Origin: Candidatus Thiothrix putei | GTDB lineage: Bacteria; Pseudomonadota; Gammaproteobacteria; Thiotrichales; Thiotrichaceae | Length of the DNA stretch: 64,000 nucleotides | NCBI GenBank assembly: GCA_029972225.1 | Contig: CP124756.1 | Coordinates: 3,702,001 to 3,766,000 of the forward strand | Reading direction: 5' to 3' | Shown here: in pieces, positions 14,699-24,321 of the stretch | Position numbering within the stretch: position 1 is the stretch's first letter | Layout: the number at the start of each line of letters is the position of its first letter | Position numbers and translations under genes: made by a program | The notes under the pieces: model-generated | Told to the model about the DNA's origin: nothing | The model's input: the letters and a program-made list of their open reading frames with translations, nothing else | Databases searched by the model: none

Positions 14699-16470
14699 GC
14701 GGGTTTACCTTGGGTGGAAGCGTGTTTGGGGGCTTGGTCATAGTAACGTTGCTTACGGTTGACTTTCCAGCGTATCCACAAGCCGGTGAGCATCACCGAG
14801 ATAATCGGGCAAATCGACGCCATTGAGAGGATGCCGAAACCTTCAATCGCATCGACCGCATTGCCCACGCCCAGCCCCATTGCTAACACCAGTGGCACGG
14901 TCACGGGGCCAGTAGTGACACCGGCGCTATCCCAGGCGATATTGACGAATTCTTCGCTGGACAGGTGGGTGAGGATAACTGCCAGCAAATAACCCGGAAT
15001 CAGCAGCCACGCCAGCGGGAAGCCGAAGATGATTTTCGCGACTCCCAAGGCAATGCCAAACGCCACTCCAAATGATACCGCATACATCAATACCGATTTG
15101 CGAAATGCACCGTTGGTCAGCGTTTCGACCGTCAGACCGAGGGCATTGAGGGCGGGTTCTGCCAAGGTTGCCCCGAAACCCAGCAACCACGCAAACAACA
15201 ATGCCAGCGATAAACCCAGTATGGCACTGTACAACGGGCTATGCGTCACTGCTTCAATCGCGGTAAAGGCGGCGGGAATCAGGCTGCCGGCTTGCCCGCC
15301 CAATTTCGCCAAGCCATAGCTTAAACCAAGGTTGAACATGATCATGCCGATCACCGCAAGGGCGATGCCGTAAGTGATTTGACCGGGTTCGGGGAGTTTT
15401 TCCTTGAGGATTACCCACATGACCAGCAGCAAAAACAGCACCAATGGCACAATGGCGCGTAAACCAGCGATGATTTCCAGCCACGGGGTTTGGCTATACC
15501 ATGCCGGTTCCAGTGCTTGCTGGGCGTGGGCGGCGGCGGCAATGATCCCGGCGGGCGTGGTGGTGAACGCGAGATACAGCGCGAGTAATTGCACACTGAG
15601 AATCGGGAATAGCGAGGCTAAGGTGACGATACCAAAGCCTGACAGTGAGGATTGCCCTTTGCCAGCGGCGGCGGCAATGCCGATCCCCAATGCCAGCACC
15701 AGCGGCACGGTGACGGGGCCGGTGGTGACAGCGCCGCTATCCCACGCCAGCCCCAAGGTTTTACTGAGTTCGGGGTCGAATTGCATGAAAACGGTGAGGG
15801 CGATAATCGGGATGAGTGACAAGTAAATCAGCGGTTTCAAGCTCCAGCCATTGAGCAGGCGCAATGTGCCGAGGATGGCGGCAGCACCGACGCCAATCCC
15901 GACTCCTAACACCAATACTTCTGCCCATTCGTTGAGCATGGCGTAGAGATAGGGAGCGGATTCGACTTGCACAATTTGCCCGGCAGCTTTCAATGCGCCA
16001 ATGGCGGGTTCGGCAAAGGTGACACCAATACCGAGCAGAAAGACAATGCTGAGTACCACCGGCAAAGTGGCTTTGGCGGGGAGCGTATTGCCGAGTGTTT
16101 CGCCAAAGGGCATCAGGCCAACTTTTAAGCCTTCCATGAAAAACATTAAGCCGAGAATTACCGCGACTAAGCCGCCGGTAATCAAGCCAGCGTCGGCGAC
16201 GCCTTGTTGCAGCACAAAAATCTGGAACAGCACGAGGTACAGCGCGAGTGGGACAACGGCTTGCATTTGTTCCATCAGGCGGCTGCTGATGTAGGGTTGA
16301 ATCAGGCGGTAAGCATCAATCCAGCGTAGGTGGATTTTGGGGGCGCGGTAGGGAATTTCGCTGCCATCAGCGGCGTGCCACACTTTGGGCGTGAGGTTGT
16401 TGTAGGAGATTTGTTGCTGCTGAAGCGTAATTTCGCGCACAAATGCGCCAAAGCGGATTTCAGTTGGCAT
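14695..16470 (-). CDS. DUF1538 membrane transport protein (duplicated)
   Basis: 591 residues from the ATG at 16470, preceded by AGGA; an upstream extension lacks support. It consists of two homologous halves. Each has a VGVTFAEPAIGALK / FGATLAEPALNALG motif and later an AWDSGAVTTGPVTVPLVLA / AWDSAGVTTGPVTVPLVLA motif, with about six helices per half. That inverted or tandem duplication is typical of a secondary transporter. The TTGPVTVP loops probably line the substrate path. Substrate unknown. The 4-base overlap with two PII-like genes suggests nucleotide-sensitive control. Confidence 0.88.
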   Translation of the reverse strand: MPTEIRFGAFVREITLQQQQISYNNLTPKVWHAADGSEIPYRAPKIHLRWIDAYRLIQPYISSRLMEQMQAVVPLALYLVLFQIFVLQQGVADAGLITGGLVAVILGLMFFMEGLKVGLMPFGETLGNTLPAKATLPVVLSIVFLLGIGVTFAEPAIGALKAAGQIVQVESAPYLYAMLNEWAEVLVLGVGIGVGAAAILGTLRLLNGWSLKPLIYLSLIPIIALTVFMQFDPELSKTLGLAWDSGAVTTGPVTVPLVLALGIGIAAAAGKGQSSLSGFGIVTLASLFPILSVQLLALYLAFTTTPAGIIAAAAHAQQALEPAWYSQTPWLEIIAGLRAIVPLVLFLLLVMWVILKEKLPEPGQITYGIALAVIGMIMFNLGLSYGLAKLGGQAGSLIPAAFTAIEAVTHSPLYSAILGLSLALLFAWLLGFGATLAEPALNALGLTVETLTNGAFRKSVLMYAVSFGVAFGIALGVAKIIFGFPLAWLLIPGYLLAVILTHLSSEEFVNIAWDSAGVTTGPVTVPLVLAMGLGVGNAVDAIEGFGILSMASICPIISVMLTGLWIRWKVNRKQRYYDQAPKHASTQGKPA

Positions 16471-16568
16471 GGTTTTCCTGAATACTGATTGGCTTATTGC
16501 GACAATACCATATTTTATGAACACTCACTTGAAGAGCAAGCAAATTCACGCCAATACACACATATTAC

Positions 16569-16673
16569 GTGCTGATCCTGCACACCCTCGCCATGCCCAA
16601 GGACACCAACCCCAACGGCGACATCTTCGGCGGCTGGATTCTCTCGCAGATGGACATGGCAGGCGGCATGTAA
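16569..16673 (+). pseudogene. yciA: Fragment of a YciA-type acyl-CoA thioesterase gene
   Basis: In the frame ending TAA 16671-16673 the sequence reads TLAMPKDTNPNGDIFGGWIL followed by SQMDMAGG, the conserved active-site start of hot-dog acyl-CoA thioesterases of the YciA/Acot family. The frame then stops and the body of the enzyme is missing. The upstream ATG (16517) is in a different frame. It is a 5' remnant abutting the convergent metalloprotease gene. Confidence 0.75.
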
Positions 16674-16676
16674 GCC

Positions 16677-17408
16677 TCAGCCCTTCGTCCAGTCCGGCAG
16701 GTATTGCATTGCGCCCTTCATCTGCGCGTGGATCGCCTTGTAGTCTGGCGCAAACTTCGCCACCAGCGCCCAAAACCGCGTGGAATGGTTCATCTCCACC
16801 GTATGGCACAACTCATGAATCAGGGTGTAACGCACCCATTCCACCGGCAGCAGCACCAGCTTGTAGTTGAGGTTGATATTGCCACGGGTGGAACAGCTTC
16901 CCCAGCGCGTTTCTTGCCCCTTCACACTGTAACTGACGTAACCCAGACCGGTCTGCGTCGCCAGTTGTTGCAGCATCTGCCCCAGATGGTAGCGGGCGTA
17001 GTTTTTCGTCCACTCGCGCAGCACGTAACGGCAATGTTCCGGGTTACTGACCGCGCCGGAAAGAGTCAGTGTGCCGTCATCCCCAATATCCGCCGCAATA
17101 TTGTGGCGCGAGGTGGGTGTATACACCAGCCGGAAACGTTCGCCCGTGAGCGGAAACTCAAGGTATTCAGGCAGGGCAGGCGCATCCACCAGGGGTACGG
17201 TATAACGTTCCACCTTGGGCAGGTTGTCCGTAATCCAGTCCAGTTTGCTATGAATCCAGTCACGTAACTGCTGCTCACTCACCCCGACTGGCTGTGTCAC
17301 CACCAGCCCCTTGTCAGTCGACAGATTCATCCGCATGTATTTCGCTCGCGCTGATTGCCGTACCTGATAATCCAGCACCCGCCCATCCACCAAGGTCAAC
17401 CGTCCCAT
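16677..17408 (-). CDS. YgjP-like zinc metallopeptidase (SprT/DUF45 type)
   Basis: 243 residues. The C-terminal half has the gluzincin motif HELCH (in YTLIHELCHTVEMNHS) plus a third ligand region with STRFWALVAKF. WGSCS before it is a conserved part of the YgjP/DUF45 family. The N-terminal half is a beta-rich substrate domain (ARAKYMRMNLS). No signal peptide, so cytoplasmic. Substrates of this family are poorly known. It converges with the yciA remnant and is divergent from argS. Confidence 0.88.
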   Translation of the reverse strand: MGRLTLVDGRVLDYQVRQSARAKYMRMNLSTDKGLVVTQPVGVSEQQLRDWIHSKLDWITDNLPKVERYTVPLVDAPALPEYLEFPLTGERFRLVYTPTSRHNIAADIGDDGTLTLSGAVSNPEHCRYVLREWTKNYARYHLGQMLQQLATQTGLGYVSYSVKGQETRWGSCSTRGNINLNYKLVLLPVEWVRYTLIHELCHTVEMNHSTRFWALVAKFAPDYKAIHAQMKGAMQYLPDWTKG

Positions 17409-17508
17409 CCTGTTAATCCTTCAATCGTGAGAATCCTCTTGCAGAAAGTGGATTCTACCCCGCAACCCGCCTAAAATCCCCCTTTTGCCCACACCCGAAA
17501 AGAGCCTG

Positions 17509-19242
17509 ATGAATATTCGCCAACTGCTTGATGACCGTATTACCGCCGCGCTGCACACACTCGGCGCACCTGATACCGTGACCGCCATTGTGAAACCTTC
17601 CGCCCGCCCCGAATTCGGTGACTACCAAGCCAACGGCGTGATGGCAGCCGCCAAGCAGTTGAAAACCAACCCGCGAGAACTGGCAATGCGCTTGCTGGAA
17701 GTGCTGGATTTGTCCGACCTCGCTGAAAAGCTCGAAGTCGCAGGCCCCGGTTTTATCAATATCCACCTAAAAAATGCCTGGTTGAGCGAAACAGTAGGTC
17801 GGGCTTCAGCCCGACAACCCACCCCCAACACCCAAACCATCGTCGTCGACTATTCCGGCCCCAACCTAGCCAAAGAAATGCACGTCGGCCACCTGCGCTC
17901 TACCATCATCGGTGATGCCGTCGCCCGTGTCCTCGAATTCCAAGGCCACACCGTCATTCGCCAAAACCACGTTGGCGACTGGGGCACGCAATTCGGGATG
18001 CTGATTGCGCACATGGTCAGCGTTGCCGAGCAAAACGGCGGGGTGAGCGGTGTCGAACCCCAACTCGCCGACCTCGAAACCTTCTATCGCGAAGCCAAAC
18101 AGCGCTTCGATGCCGAACCCGCTTTTGCCAACACCGCCCGCGATTACGTGGTGAAACTGCAAGCCGGTGACGCAGCATGTCACGCGCTGTGGCAGCAATT
18201 CATCGACATTTCCTTGCACCACTGCGAAGAGGTTTACGAACGTTTGGGTGTTTCCCTGACCCGCGCGGATGTGATGCCGGAAAGTGCCTACAACGCCGAT
18301 TTAGCTAATATTGTCAGCGAGTTACAGGCGCAAGGCTTACTGGTGGAAGATCAGGGTGCACAATGCGCGTTCCTCGACGAATTCAAAAACAAAGACGGCA
18401 GCATTACGCCGATTATTGTGCAGAAAACGGGCGGCGGCTATTTGTATGCGACGACAGACCTTGCGGCATTGCGCTACCGTAGCGGTGTGTTGAATATTGA
18501 CCGGGCTTTGTATTTCACCGATGCGCGTCAAGCGTTGCATTTTCAGCAAGTGTTTCTGTTGGCGCGTAAAGCCGGATTTGTGCGCGAAGGCGTGTCACTG
18601 GAACACATGCCGTTCGGCAACATGCAGGGCGAAGATGGCAAGCCGTTCAAAACCCGTACTGGCGGCACGGTCAAGCTGGTGGATTTGTTGGTGGAGGCGG
18701 AAGAACGTGCGTTCACCCTCGTCACCGAGAAGAACCCTGAACTGGGCGAAGCCGAACGCCACGACATCGCCCGCACGGTCGGCATCGGTGCAGTCAAATA
18801 CGCCGATCTGTCCAAAAACCGCAACTCGGATTATATTTTTAACTGGGAAACCATGCTGAGTTTCGAGGGCAATACTGCGCCGTATTTGCAGTATGCGTAT
18901 GCGCGGATTAAGAGCATTTTCCGCCGCTCAGGTGTGGATGCGGCGGCGATTAGCCCCCCCATTTCGCTGCATGAAGTGGCTGAACGCACCTTGGCGATGA
19001 AGTTGCTGCAATTCACGGAGGCGACGGATAGCGTGGCAAAAGAGGGTTTGCCGAACCATCTTTGCACTTACTTGTATGAATTGGCGGGCAATTTCATGAG
19101 CTTTTATGAAGCCTGCCCGATCTTGAAAGACGGTGTGGCGGAAGAGGTGCGTAACAGCCGTTTGCAGTTGGCGAATTTGACCGCGCAAACCCTGCAAACT
19201 GGCTTGGGTTTGCTGGGGATTGGGGTGTTGGAGCGGATGTAA
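17509..19242 (+). CDS. argS: Arginyl-tRNA synthetase
   Basis: 577 residues from the ATG at 17509; an earlier in-frame start is unlikely. Class I synthetase: the N-terminal Add-1 domain ([16 protein letters not shown]), the HIGH-equivalent [15 protein letters not shown], the [20 protein letters not shown] segment and the ArgRS-specific C-terminal anticodon domain. Residues about 95-103 ([10 protein letters not shown]), in the linker before [10 protein letters not shown], are encoded by a palindromic repeat. The gene abuts convergent pilU with no gap. Confidence 0.97.
   Translation: MNIRQLLDDRITAALHTLGAPDTVTAIVKPSARPEFGDYQANGVMAAAKQLKTNPRELAMRLLEVLDLSDLAEKLEVAGPGFINIHLKNAWLSETVGRASARQPTPNTQTIVVDYSGPNLAKEMHVGHLRSTIIGDAVARVLEFQGHTVIRQNHVGDWGTQFGMLIAHMVSVAEQNGGVSGVEPQLADLETFYREAKQRFDAEPAFANTARDYVVKLQAGDAACHALWQQFIDISLHHCEEVYERLGVSLTRADVMPESAYNADLANIVSELQAQGLLVEDQGAQCAFLDEFKNKDGSITPIIVQKTGGGYLYATTDLAALRYRSGVLNIDRALYFTDARQALHFQQVFLLARKAGFVREGVSLEHMPFGNMQGEDGKPFKTRTGGTVKLVDLLVEAEERAFTLVTEKNPELGEAERHDIARTVGIGAVKYADLSKNRNSDYIFNWETMLSFEGNTAPYLQYAYARIKSIFRRSGVDAAAISPPISLHEVAERTLAMKLLQFTEATDSVAKEGLPNHLCTYLYELAGNFMSFYEACPILKDGVAEEVRNSRLQLANLTAQTLQTGLGLLGIGVLERM
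17798..17815 (+). repeat. Palindromic repeat inside argS
   Basis: GTCGGGCT and AGCCCGAC pair around a two-base loop, within GTAGGTCGGGCTTCAGCCCG, a common dispersed palindrome of environmental bacteria. It is read in frame in the linker between the Add-1 and catalytic domains of ArgRS, where length varies naturally, so the insertion appears tolerated. Confidence 0.65.
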
Positions 19243-20415
19243 TTACGTCAATTCCTCTTCCGGCTTCGGCTCTAATGATAATTTCGCCATGAAATCAGCA
19301 TCTGCCGCCTTGGGCTTTGCCTCCGGCGCAGGTGCTGCCGGACGCGGCTTATTCAAATTCCCCGACAAGTTAATTTTCAGCTTCAAATTGCTGGGTGAGT
19401 CGGCATTGCGCAAGGTTTCCGCCAGCGAAATTTGCCCTGCGAGATACAGCTTGTAGAGGTGGCTGTCGAAGGTTTGCATTCCCTGTTCTTCAGACTTTTC
19501 CATGATTTCTTTGATGGCGTGAACGTCGCCTTTCATGATCAGGTCACGCACCATTGGTGTGCCGAGCAGGATTTCGATGGCGGCAACGCGCTTGCCATCC
19601 ACGGTGGGGATCAGGCGTTGCGAGACAAAAGCTTTGAGGTTGAGGGATAAATCCATCAGCAATTGGTGGCGGCGTTCTTCGGGGAAGAAGTTGATAATGC
19701 GGTCGAGGGCTTGGTTGGCGTTGTTGGCGTGCAGGGTGGAAAGGCACAGATGCCCGGTTTCAGCGAAGGCTAGGGCGTGTTCCATCGTTTCTTGGGCGCG
19801 GATTTCGCCGATTAAAATCACGTCGGGGGCTTGGCGCAGGGTGTTTTTGAGTGCGTCTTCGTAGCTGTCGGTGTCTACGCCAACTTCGCGCTGGTTGATG
19901 ATACATTTCTTGTGCGGATGCACGTATTCCACCGGGTCTTCGATGGTGATGATATGCCCATCCGCGCTGGCGTTGCGGTGGTCGATGAGGGCGGCGAGGG
20001 AGGTGGATTTGCCCGAACCTGTGCCGCCGACGAACAGGATTAGCCCGCGTTTTTCCATGATCACGTCTTTTAAAACTTGTGGCAGACCGAGTTTGTCAGC
20101 GTTGGGAATTTCGGTCTTGATATTGCGGATTACCATCGCGATTTTGTGGCGCTGCTTGAAGATATTGATGCGAAAACGCCCGATGCCTTCTTCGCTGATG
20201 GCGAGGTTCATTTCCGGTTTCTTTTCAAACTGTTGTTGCTGTTCGGGGTTCATTAGCTCGTAAGCCATTGCTTTGAGCATTTCCGGGGTCATGATGACTT
20301 TATCGACGGCTTTGAGTTTGCCTTGGAATTTGGCTTTGGGTTCGAGATCAGCGGTTAAATACAAGTCGGAGCCGTCGTAATGGGCGAGGATGCGTAGATA
20401 GTCTTTGAGTTTCAT
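19243..20415 (-). CDS. pilU: Type IV pilus retraction ATPase-like protein PilU
   Basis: 390 residues from the ATG at 20415. A PilT/PilU-family hexameric ATPase: Walker A at about 130-138 (GGTGSGKST), Walker B DVILIGEIR, the His box with HLCLSTLHANNA, and AFVSQRLIP. The C-terminal extension rich in Pro and Ala (PRPAAPAPEAKPK) and the solo position away from pilT favour PilU, the retraction accessory, over PilT. It converges exactly with argS, and the promoter lies back to back with rsuA. Confidence 0.88.
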   Translation of the reverse strand: MKLKDYLRILAHYDGSDLYLTADLEPKAKFQGKLKAVDKVIMTPEMLKAMAYELMNPEQQQQFEKKPEMNLAISEEGIGRFRINIFKQRHKIAMVIRNIKTEIPNADKLGLPQVLKDVIMEKRGLILFVGGTGSGKSTSLAALIDHRNASADGHIITIEDPVEYVHPHKKCIINQREVGVDTDSYEDALKNTLRQAPDVILIGEIRAQETMEHALAFAETGHLCLSTLHANNANQALDRIINFFPEERRHQLLMDLSLNLKAFVSQRLIPTVDGKRVAAIEILLGTPMVRDLIMKGDVHAIKEIMEKSEEQGMQTFDSHLYKLYLAGQISLAETLRNADSPSNLKLKINLSGNLNKPRPAAPAPEAKPKAADADFMAKLSLEPKPEEELT

Positions 20416-20467
20416 GGGTATTGCCTTTATTGTTGTTGGTTTTTTCCAGTATAGCAGTAACTTTATC

Positions 20468-21169
20468 ATGCGTTTAGATCAGTTCGTCAGTCAAGCCGCC
20501 GCCATTACGCGGGTGGATGCCCAAAAAGCCATTCGGTGCGGATGGGTGGAGGTGGATGGTGTGCGGGTGACGAAAACGTCTACGCACATTGAGCCGACCA
20601 TGGTGGTGGTGACGTTGGATGATGCGCCGCTGACCTTGCCGGGGGATATTTATGTGATGTTGCATAAACCCGCAGGCGTGGTGAGTGCGCGGGAAGACCC
20701 TGAGCATCCCACGGTGTTGGATTTGATTGATCATCCGCACCGCAAAACGCTGCATGTGGTGGGGCGGCTGGATAAGGATACGACGGGTTTGTTGTTGCTC
20801 ACCAATGACGGTGATTGGTCGCACCGGATTTCTGCGCCGAAACACCATGTGCCGAAAACGTATTTAGCGACGTTGGCGTGGGAATTGACGGAGGCGGGAG
20901 CGCAAGCGTTACGCGCTGGGGTGCAATTGCACGGTGAAAAGGGGTTGACCAAACCGGCAGAGGTGGAGATTTTACCGGACAATCAGGTGCGGATTACGAT
21001 TTCGGAAGGTAAGTACCATCAGGTGAAACGCATGTTTGCGGCGGTGGGGAATCGCGTGGAGGTGTTGCATCGGGAGCGGATTGGTGGGCTGGTGTTGGAT
21101 GATGAACTCCCGCCGGGTGGGTGGCGGGAGTTGCGTGATCAGGAAGCGCGTGACCTTATGGCGATGTGA
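20468..21169 (+). CDS. rsuA: 16S rRNA pseudouridine-516 synthase RsuA
   Basis: 233 residues from the ATG at 20468. N-terminal S4 domain (MRLDQFVSQAAAITR...IRCGWVEVDG), then the catalytic domain with VVGRLDKDTTGLLLLTNDG containing the catalytic Asp, and EGKYHQVKRMFAAVGNRV near the end. These are marks of the RsuA/RluB/E/F family, and the size and lack of long extensions fit RsuA. It overlaps the convergent CAP-domain gene by 14 bases. Confidence 0.9.
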   Translation: MRLDQFVSQAAAITRVDAQKAIRCGWVEVDGVRVTKTSTHIEPTMVVVTLDDAPLTLPGDIYVMLHKPAGVVSAREDPEHPTVLDLIDHPHRKTLHVVGRLDKDTTGLLLLTNDGDWSHRISAPKHHVPKTYLATLAWELTEAGAQALRAGVQLHGEKGLTKPAEVEILPDNQVRITISEGKYHQVKRMFAAVGNRVEVLHRERIGGLVLDDELPPGGWRELRDQEARDLMAM

Positions 21170-24077
21170 AATTCGCGGTTAGGGTTTTTGCTTCCGTCAT
21201 GGTCACTCTGCAAGTCGTAGACGTGGTGCAACTGGTTGCGCCTGCGCCTGTCCAGCCGGTAAAGCGTGAGCCAGTGACGGGTTTGGCGTAAAGTGAAATA
21301 ATCTTTCCTGTCACCATTGCTTCGCTACAGTCTGTCCCACAGTCGATCAAGCTGACAGGAGAACTGGTCACTTTACCCGTACCTACGATACCCACTGTTA
21401 GTGGCACTAAGGGTCTAAACGTCGCAGTGACGGTTTTGCTTGCCGAAAATGCACTGACGGTGCAGGTATTGCCGGTGACAGCGCTACACCCAGCCCAACT
21501 GTACAAGCCGTAGCCGCTGGCAGGTGTGGCAGTCAGCGTAATGGTGGCTTGATTAGGATAGGCTTGGGAACACGCCGTTCCACAGTTAATAGCGCCATCG
21601 GTGCTGGTGATAGTGCCACTACCGACGGTTTTTGCAGTTAACACCAGATCGAAATGAGCCGTTAGGGTTTTTGCTTCCGTCATGGTCACTCTGCAAGTCG
21701 TAGACGTGGTGCAACTGGTTGCGCCTGCGCCTGTCCAGCCGGTAAAGCGTGAGCCAGTGACGGGTTTGGCGTAAAGCGATATGACCCTGCCAGTGATCAC
21801 GGGTTCCTCGCAATCGGTTCCGCAGTTAATACCAGTGATGGAACTCGTGATGGTGCCACTGCCGGTTCCTGTCTTATTAACGTTAAGCGCATACGTTCCG
21901 GTTGAGGCGGCGGTGGTGCTGGTGAAAGTACCCGTTACGCCACCAATGCTGAGTGTTGTATTGGTGCTGCTTGAGTAATTCGCCGATGAGGTGTGTTGCA
22001 CCCGTACAGTGTTACCATTATTAACTAAACCGGCAGCGTTGGTGAAAGCACCACCGTTGATGCTATAGCTTCCCCCCGATACGCTGATCGCAGCGCCAGT
22101 ATTGATACCACTGACTGTAATGGCGTTAGAGGTGATAACCGTGGAACGGGCTACCGCTGTTTGTGCTGAGAAACTAAAAGCGTTGGGTTGGGTATCAACG
22201 GCGGCAGAAGTTTCGCTGTAAAGTAATGACCCCCAAGCAAGCCCCGGATAACCTGCCCATGGGATGACCCGTGCCGTTAAAGCATAACGTTTGCCGCTAA
22301 CCGGCGTGAAGTTAAAGCTGGTGTTGCTACCCGTATTCTGAGTGTTTTCAGCAACGACTTGTTGAGCATTGTTAATTTGCACATTATCGACCAAGAAACT
22401 AACATTAGTACCAGTGCCGAGGTAGCGGTATCCCGTATGTCGGTATTGCGCCCTGAACTTCACCAGTTTATTAGCGTAGGCACTCAGTGAAATACTTTTG
22501 GTTGAGAAAGCAGTTTCTTCAACACTTCCAGAATTTGTACCGGTTTTGCTGTAAATGTCCTGCCAGCTTGCACCACCATCCAGACTGATTTGCATGGCTG
22601 CGGTTTGCTCGTTGGTTGCCAAGCCTAATTTAGAGTCAAACTGCAATACACTGTTTGAGGAGGGGATATAAATTCGCGGAAATTCGACCGTTTCAGACTC
22701 GGTGGCAGGTGCGAGACGGTAAACATTTGTGCCATTCGTGCCGCTGCCGGAATAGACCAAGGTATAAGAGCTATCAGTGCCATCGGTGACGTTCAGGCTA
22801 CCGGTTTCCGCATTGTATACGCCGGTCGCGGCAGCAATTTCGGCGATGTAGGCTTCGTATTGTTGAGCAAACGCTACCGGATTAAAGGTATAAGTGGCAG
22901 GTGTATTCGCAGGTGGTGAAGTGTTACCGCTGACTGTGACTTGCTCTTCTCCTACACCGGCTGTTTGTGGATCAAAGACAGTGACGGTGTAAGTAAAACT
23001 GCGTGGGCTGCCGCCGACAATGACGTTACTCACAGTGACTTGGTAACTGGTATCGGTGGTTGGCTTAGGCCAGTTTTGGTTAGCTGTCATGTTATTTGGT
23101 CGCCACACCAAGGTGTTTTCGCCATAGCCGTTTGCAACTGTTTCGAGTGCCACGGGAATACTGGTTCCGCCTTGGGTCATGCTAACCGTCGCATTGGTAA
23201 AATTAGCACTAGGGTAAGAAAAAGACCAACGCACAGGAACGACTGGGTAAGGGTTAAAACCTTTCGTTGGCCAAGCAATAAAGTCATCGCGGGTGGCGGG
23301 GCGAGTGCTGTACGCATTGCCATCAAATACCCAAATCGCATTGGCAGCAGCGAGCGAGCCAACTTTGGGTACGTCCCCTGTTCCCATGGTTTGGGTCTGT
23401 GGATGTAGCAACCAACGCCGATGCCCAACGGCGTGATTGTCGATGCCATTATCCTGAATCTGACCGTCTACGGCATTCCAAGCATTGTGACCCCAGGAAA
23501 TGTTAGAACTGCCCGCCGCAGTGGCACCATCAGCAGTATAGCAATTCCAAGAGGAAGGCGGATTATGGCTCAGGCTATTGTTGGCACTCATCATCAATGC
23601 AGCTTGTTGGGCTTTGGTATTGAAGGTTGCATTGAACGTTATACTGGCGGGTACACCTGCCATGGCACGGAAATAATTGATACGGGCAAGCACCGCATCT
23701 TTGAATTCACTGCTGGTTGTACCCGGTGTACAGGTGCTGTGGTTGCCTGTCCATGCTATCGGTGTATTGTTTGAAGCCAAATAAACGCTGTTGTAAAATG
23801 CTCTGGCTAATTGGCGATTGCTGGGGTCAATAGCCCAGCCGCCCGTATTGGATGCGGGGACACGCCATGCCTGTTCGGATTCATCGGAAAAGTGATGAGG
23901 TTGTAGCCCAGGATACGGCAGGGCATCACCTAGTAGAACGGAGCCGGATAATGAGGATTCTGTTTTAGCTTGCCCCGGAGAAAATGTTTGTCCGCTTTCT
24001 TTTTGACAAGCGGACAATAATACCATTGACGTTACCACCAGTATGGTAAACGCTTTAAACCTTCTGAAGACACTCAT
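21156..24077 (-). CDS. CAP-domain lipoprotein with repeated C-terminal domains
   Basis: 973 residues. The signal peptide ends in the lipobox LLSAC (Cys24). Residues about 90-240 form a CAP/SCP domain (LARINYFRAMAGVP, SHNPPSSWNCYT, NHAVGHRRWLLHP). The middle has beta-sandwich and discoidin-like stretches. The C-terminus has four short beta domains of divergent InlB-B-repeat type, each with an NCGTxC pair, GW and TLTAxF end. The first and fourth share a block identical at DNA level (116 bp). Probably an exposed cell-surface protein. It lies leftward from an AT-rich control region and overlaps rsuA by 14 bases. Confidence 0.8.
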   Translation of the reverse strand: MSVFRRFKAFTILVVTSMVLLSACQKESGQTFSPGQAKTESSLSGSVLLGDALPYPGLQPHHFSDESEQAWRVPASNTGGWAIDPSNRQLARAFYNSVYLASNNTPIAWTGNHSTCTPGTTSSEFKDAVLARINYFRAMAGVPASITFNATFNTKAQQAALMMSANNSLSHNPPSSWNCYTADGATAAGSSNISWGHNAWNAVDGQIQDNGIDNHAVGHRRWLLHPQTQTMGTGDVPKVGSLAAANAIWVFDGNAYSTRPATRDDFIAWPTKGFNPYPVVPVRWSFSYPSANFTNATVSMTQGGTSIPVALETVANGYGENTLVWRPNNMTANQNWPKPTTDTSYQVTVSNVIVGGSPRSFTYTVTVFDPQTAGVGEEQVTVSGNTSPPANTPATYTFNPVAFAQQYEAYIAEIAAATGVYNAETGSLNVTDGTDSSYTLVYSGSGTNGTNVYRLAPATESETVEFPRIYIPSSNSVLQFDSKLGLATNEQTAAMQISLDGGASWQDIYSKTGTNSGSVEETAFSTKSISLSAYANKLVKFRAQYRHTGYRYLGTGTNVSFLVDNVQINNAQQVVAENTQNTGSNTSFNFTPVSGKRYALTARVIPWAGYPGLAWGSLLYSETSAAVDTQPNAFSFSAQTAVARSTVITSNAITVSGINTGAAISVSGGSYSINGGAFTNAAGLVNNGNTVRVQHTSSANYSSSTNTTLSIGGVTGTFTSTTAASTGTYALNVNKTGTGSGTITSSITGINCGTDCEEPVITGRVISLYAKPVTGSRFTGWTGAGATSCTTSTTCRVTMTEAKTLTAHFDLVLTAKTVGSGTITSTDGAINCGTACSQAYPNQATITLTATPASGYGLYSWAGCSAVTGNTCTVSAFSASKTVTATFRPLVPLTVGIVGTGKVTSSPVSLIDCGTDCSEAMVTGKIISLYAKPVTGSRFTGWTGAGATSCTTSTTCRVTMTEAKTLTANFTSP
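21178..21293 (-). repeat. 116-bp direct repeat within the CAP lipoprotein gene, copy A
   Basis: Identical to 21661-21776 over 116 bases. It encodes the VTGSRFTGWTGAG to TEAKTLTA part of the last C-terminal repeat domain. Perfect identity implies a recent duplication or gene conversion. Confidence 0.9.
21661..21776 (-). repeat. 116-bp direct repeat within the CAP lipoprotein gene, copy B
   Basis: Identical partner of 21178-21293, in the same frame and orientation, 367 bases away. Recombination between the copies would delete 483 bp, which is 161 codons, so the frame would be kept and the protein shortened by whole domains. Confidence 0.9.
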
Positions 24078-24321
24078 AGCCTATTCCCCCATTGATGTAA
24101 CTAACCGATGCCCTTAGCCAATCAATAGAATGGTAAATGAATTGGCTATTAAGTAAGCCTAATCATAAGATTTACATTGTTTTGATACAAGTAATTAATA
24201 AAGGCGAATTCGTATCATAAGTGCATAGCCTGTTAATCGAGGCGGGATGCGATTTTCCTCATCAGGTCAGCGGCAAGATGTGGTAAAAAGCATCCCGAAA
24301 AACCACTGACAGGAGAGCTTC

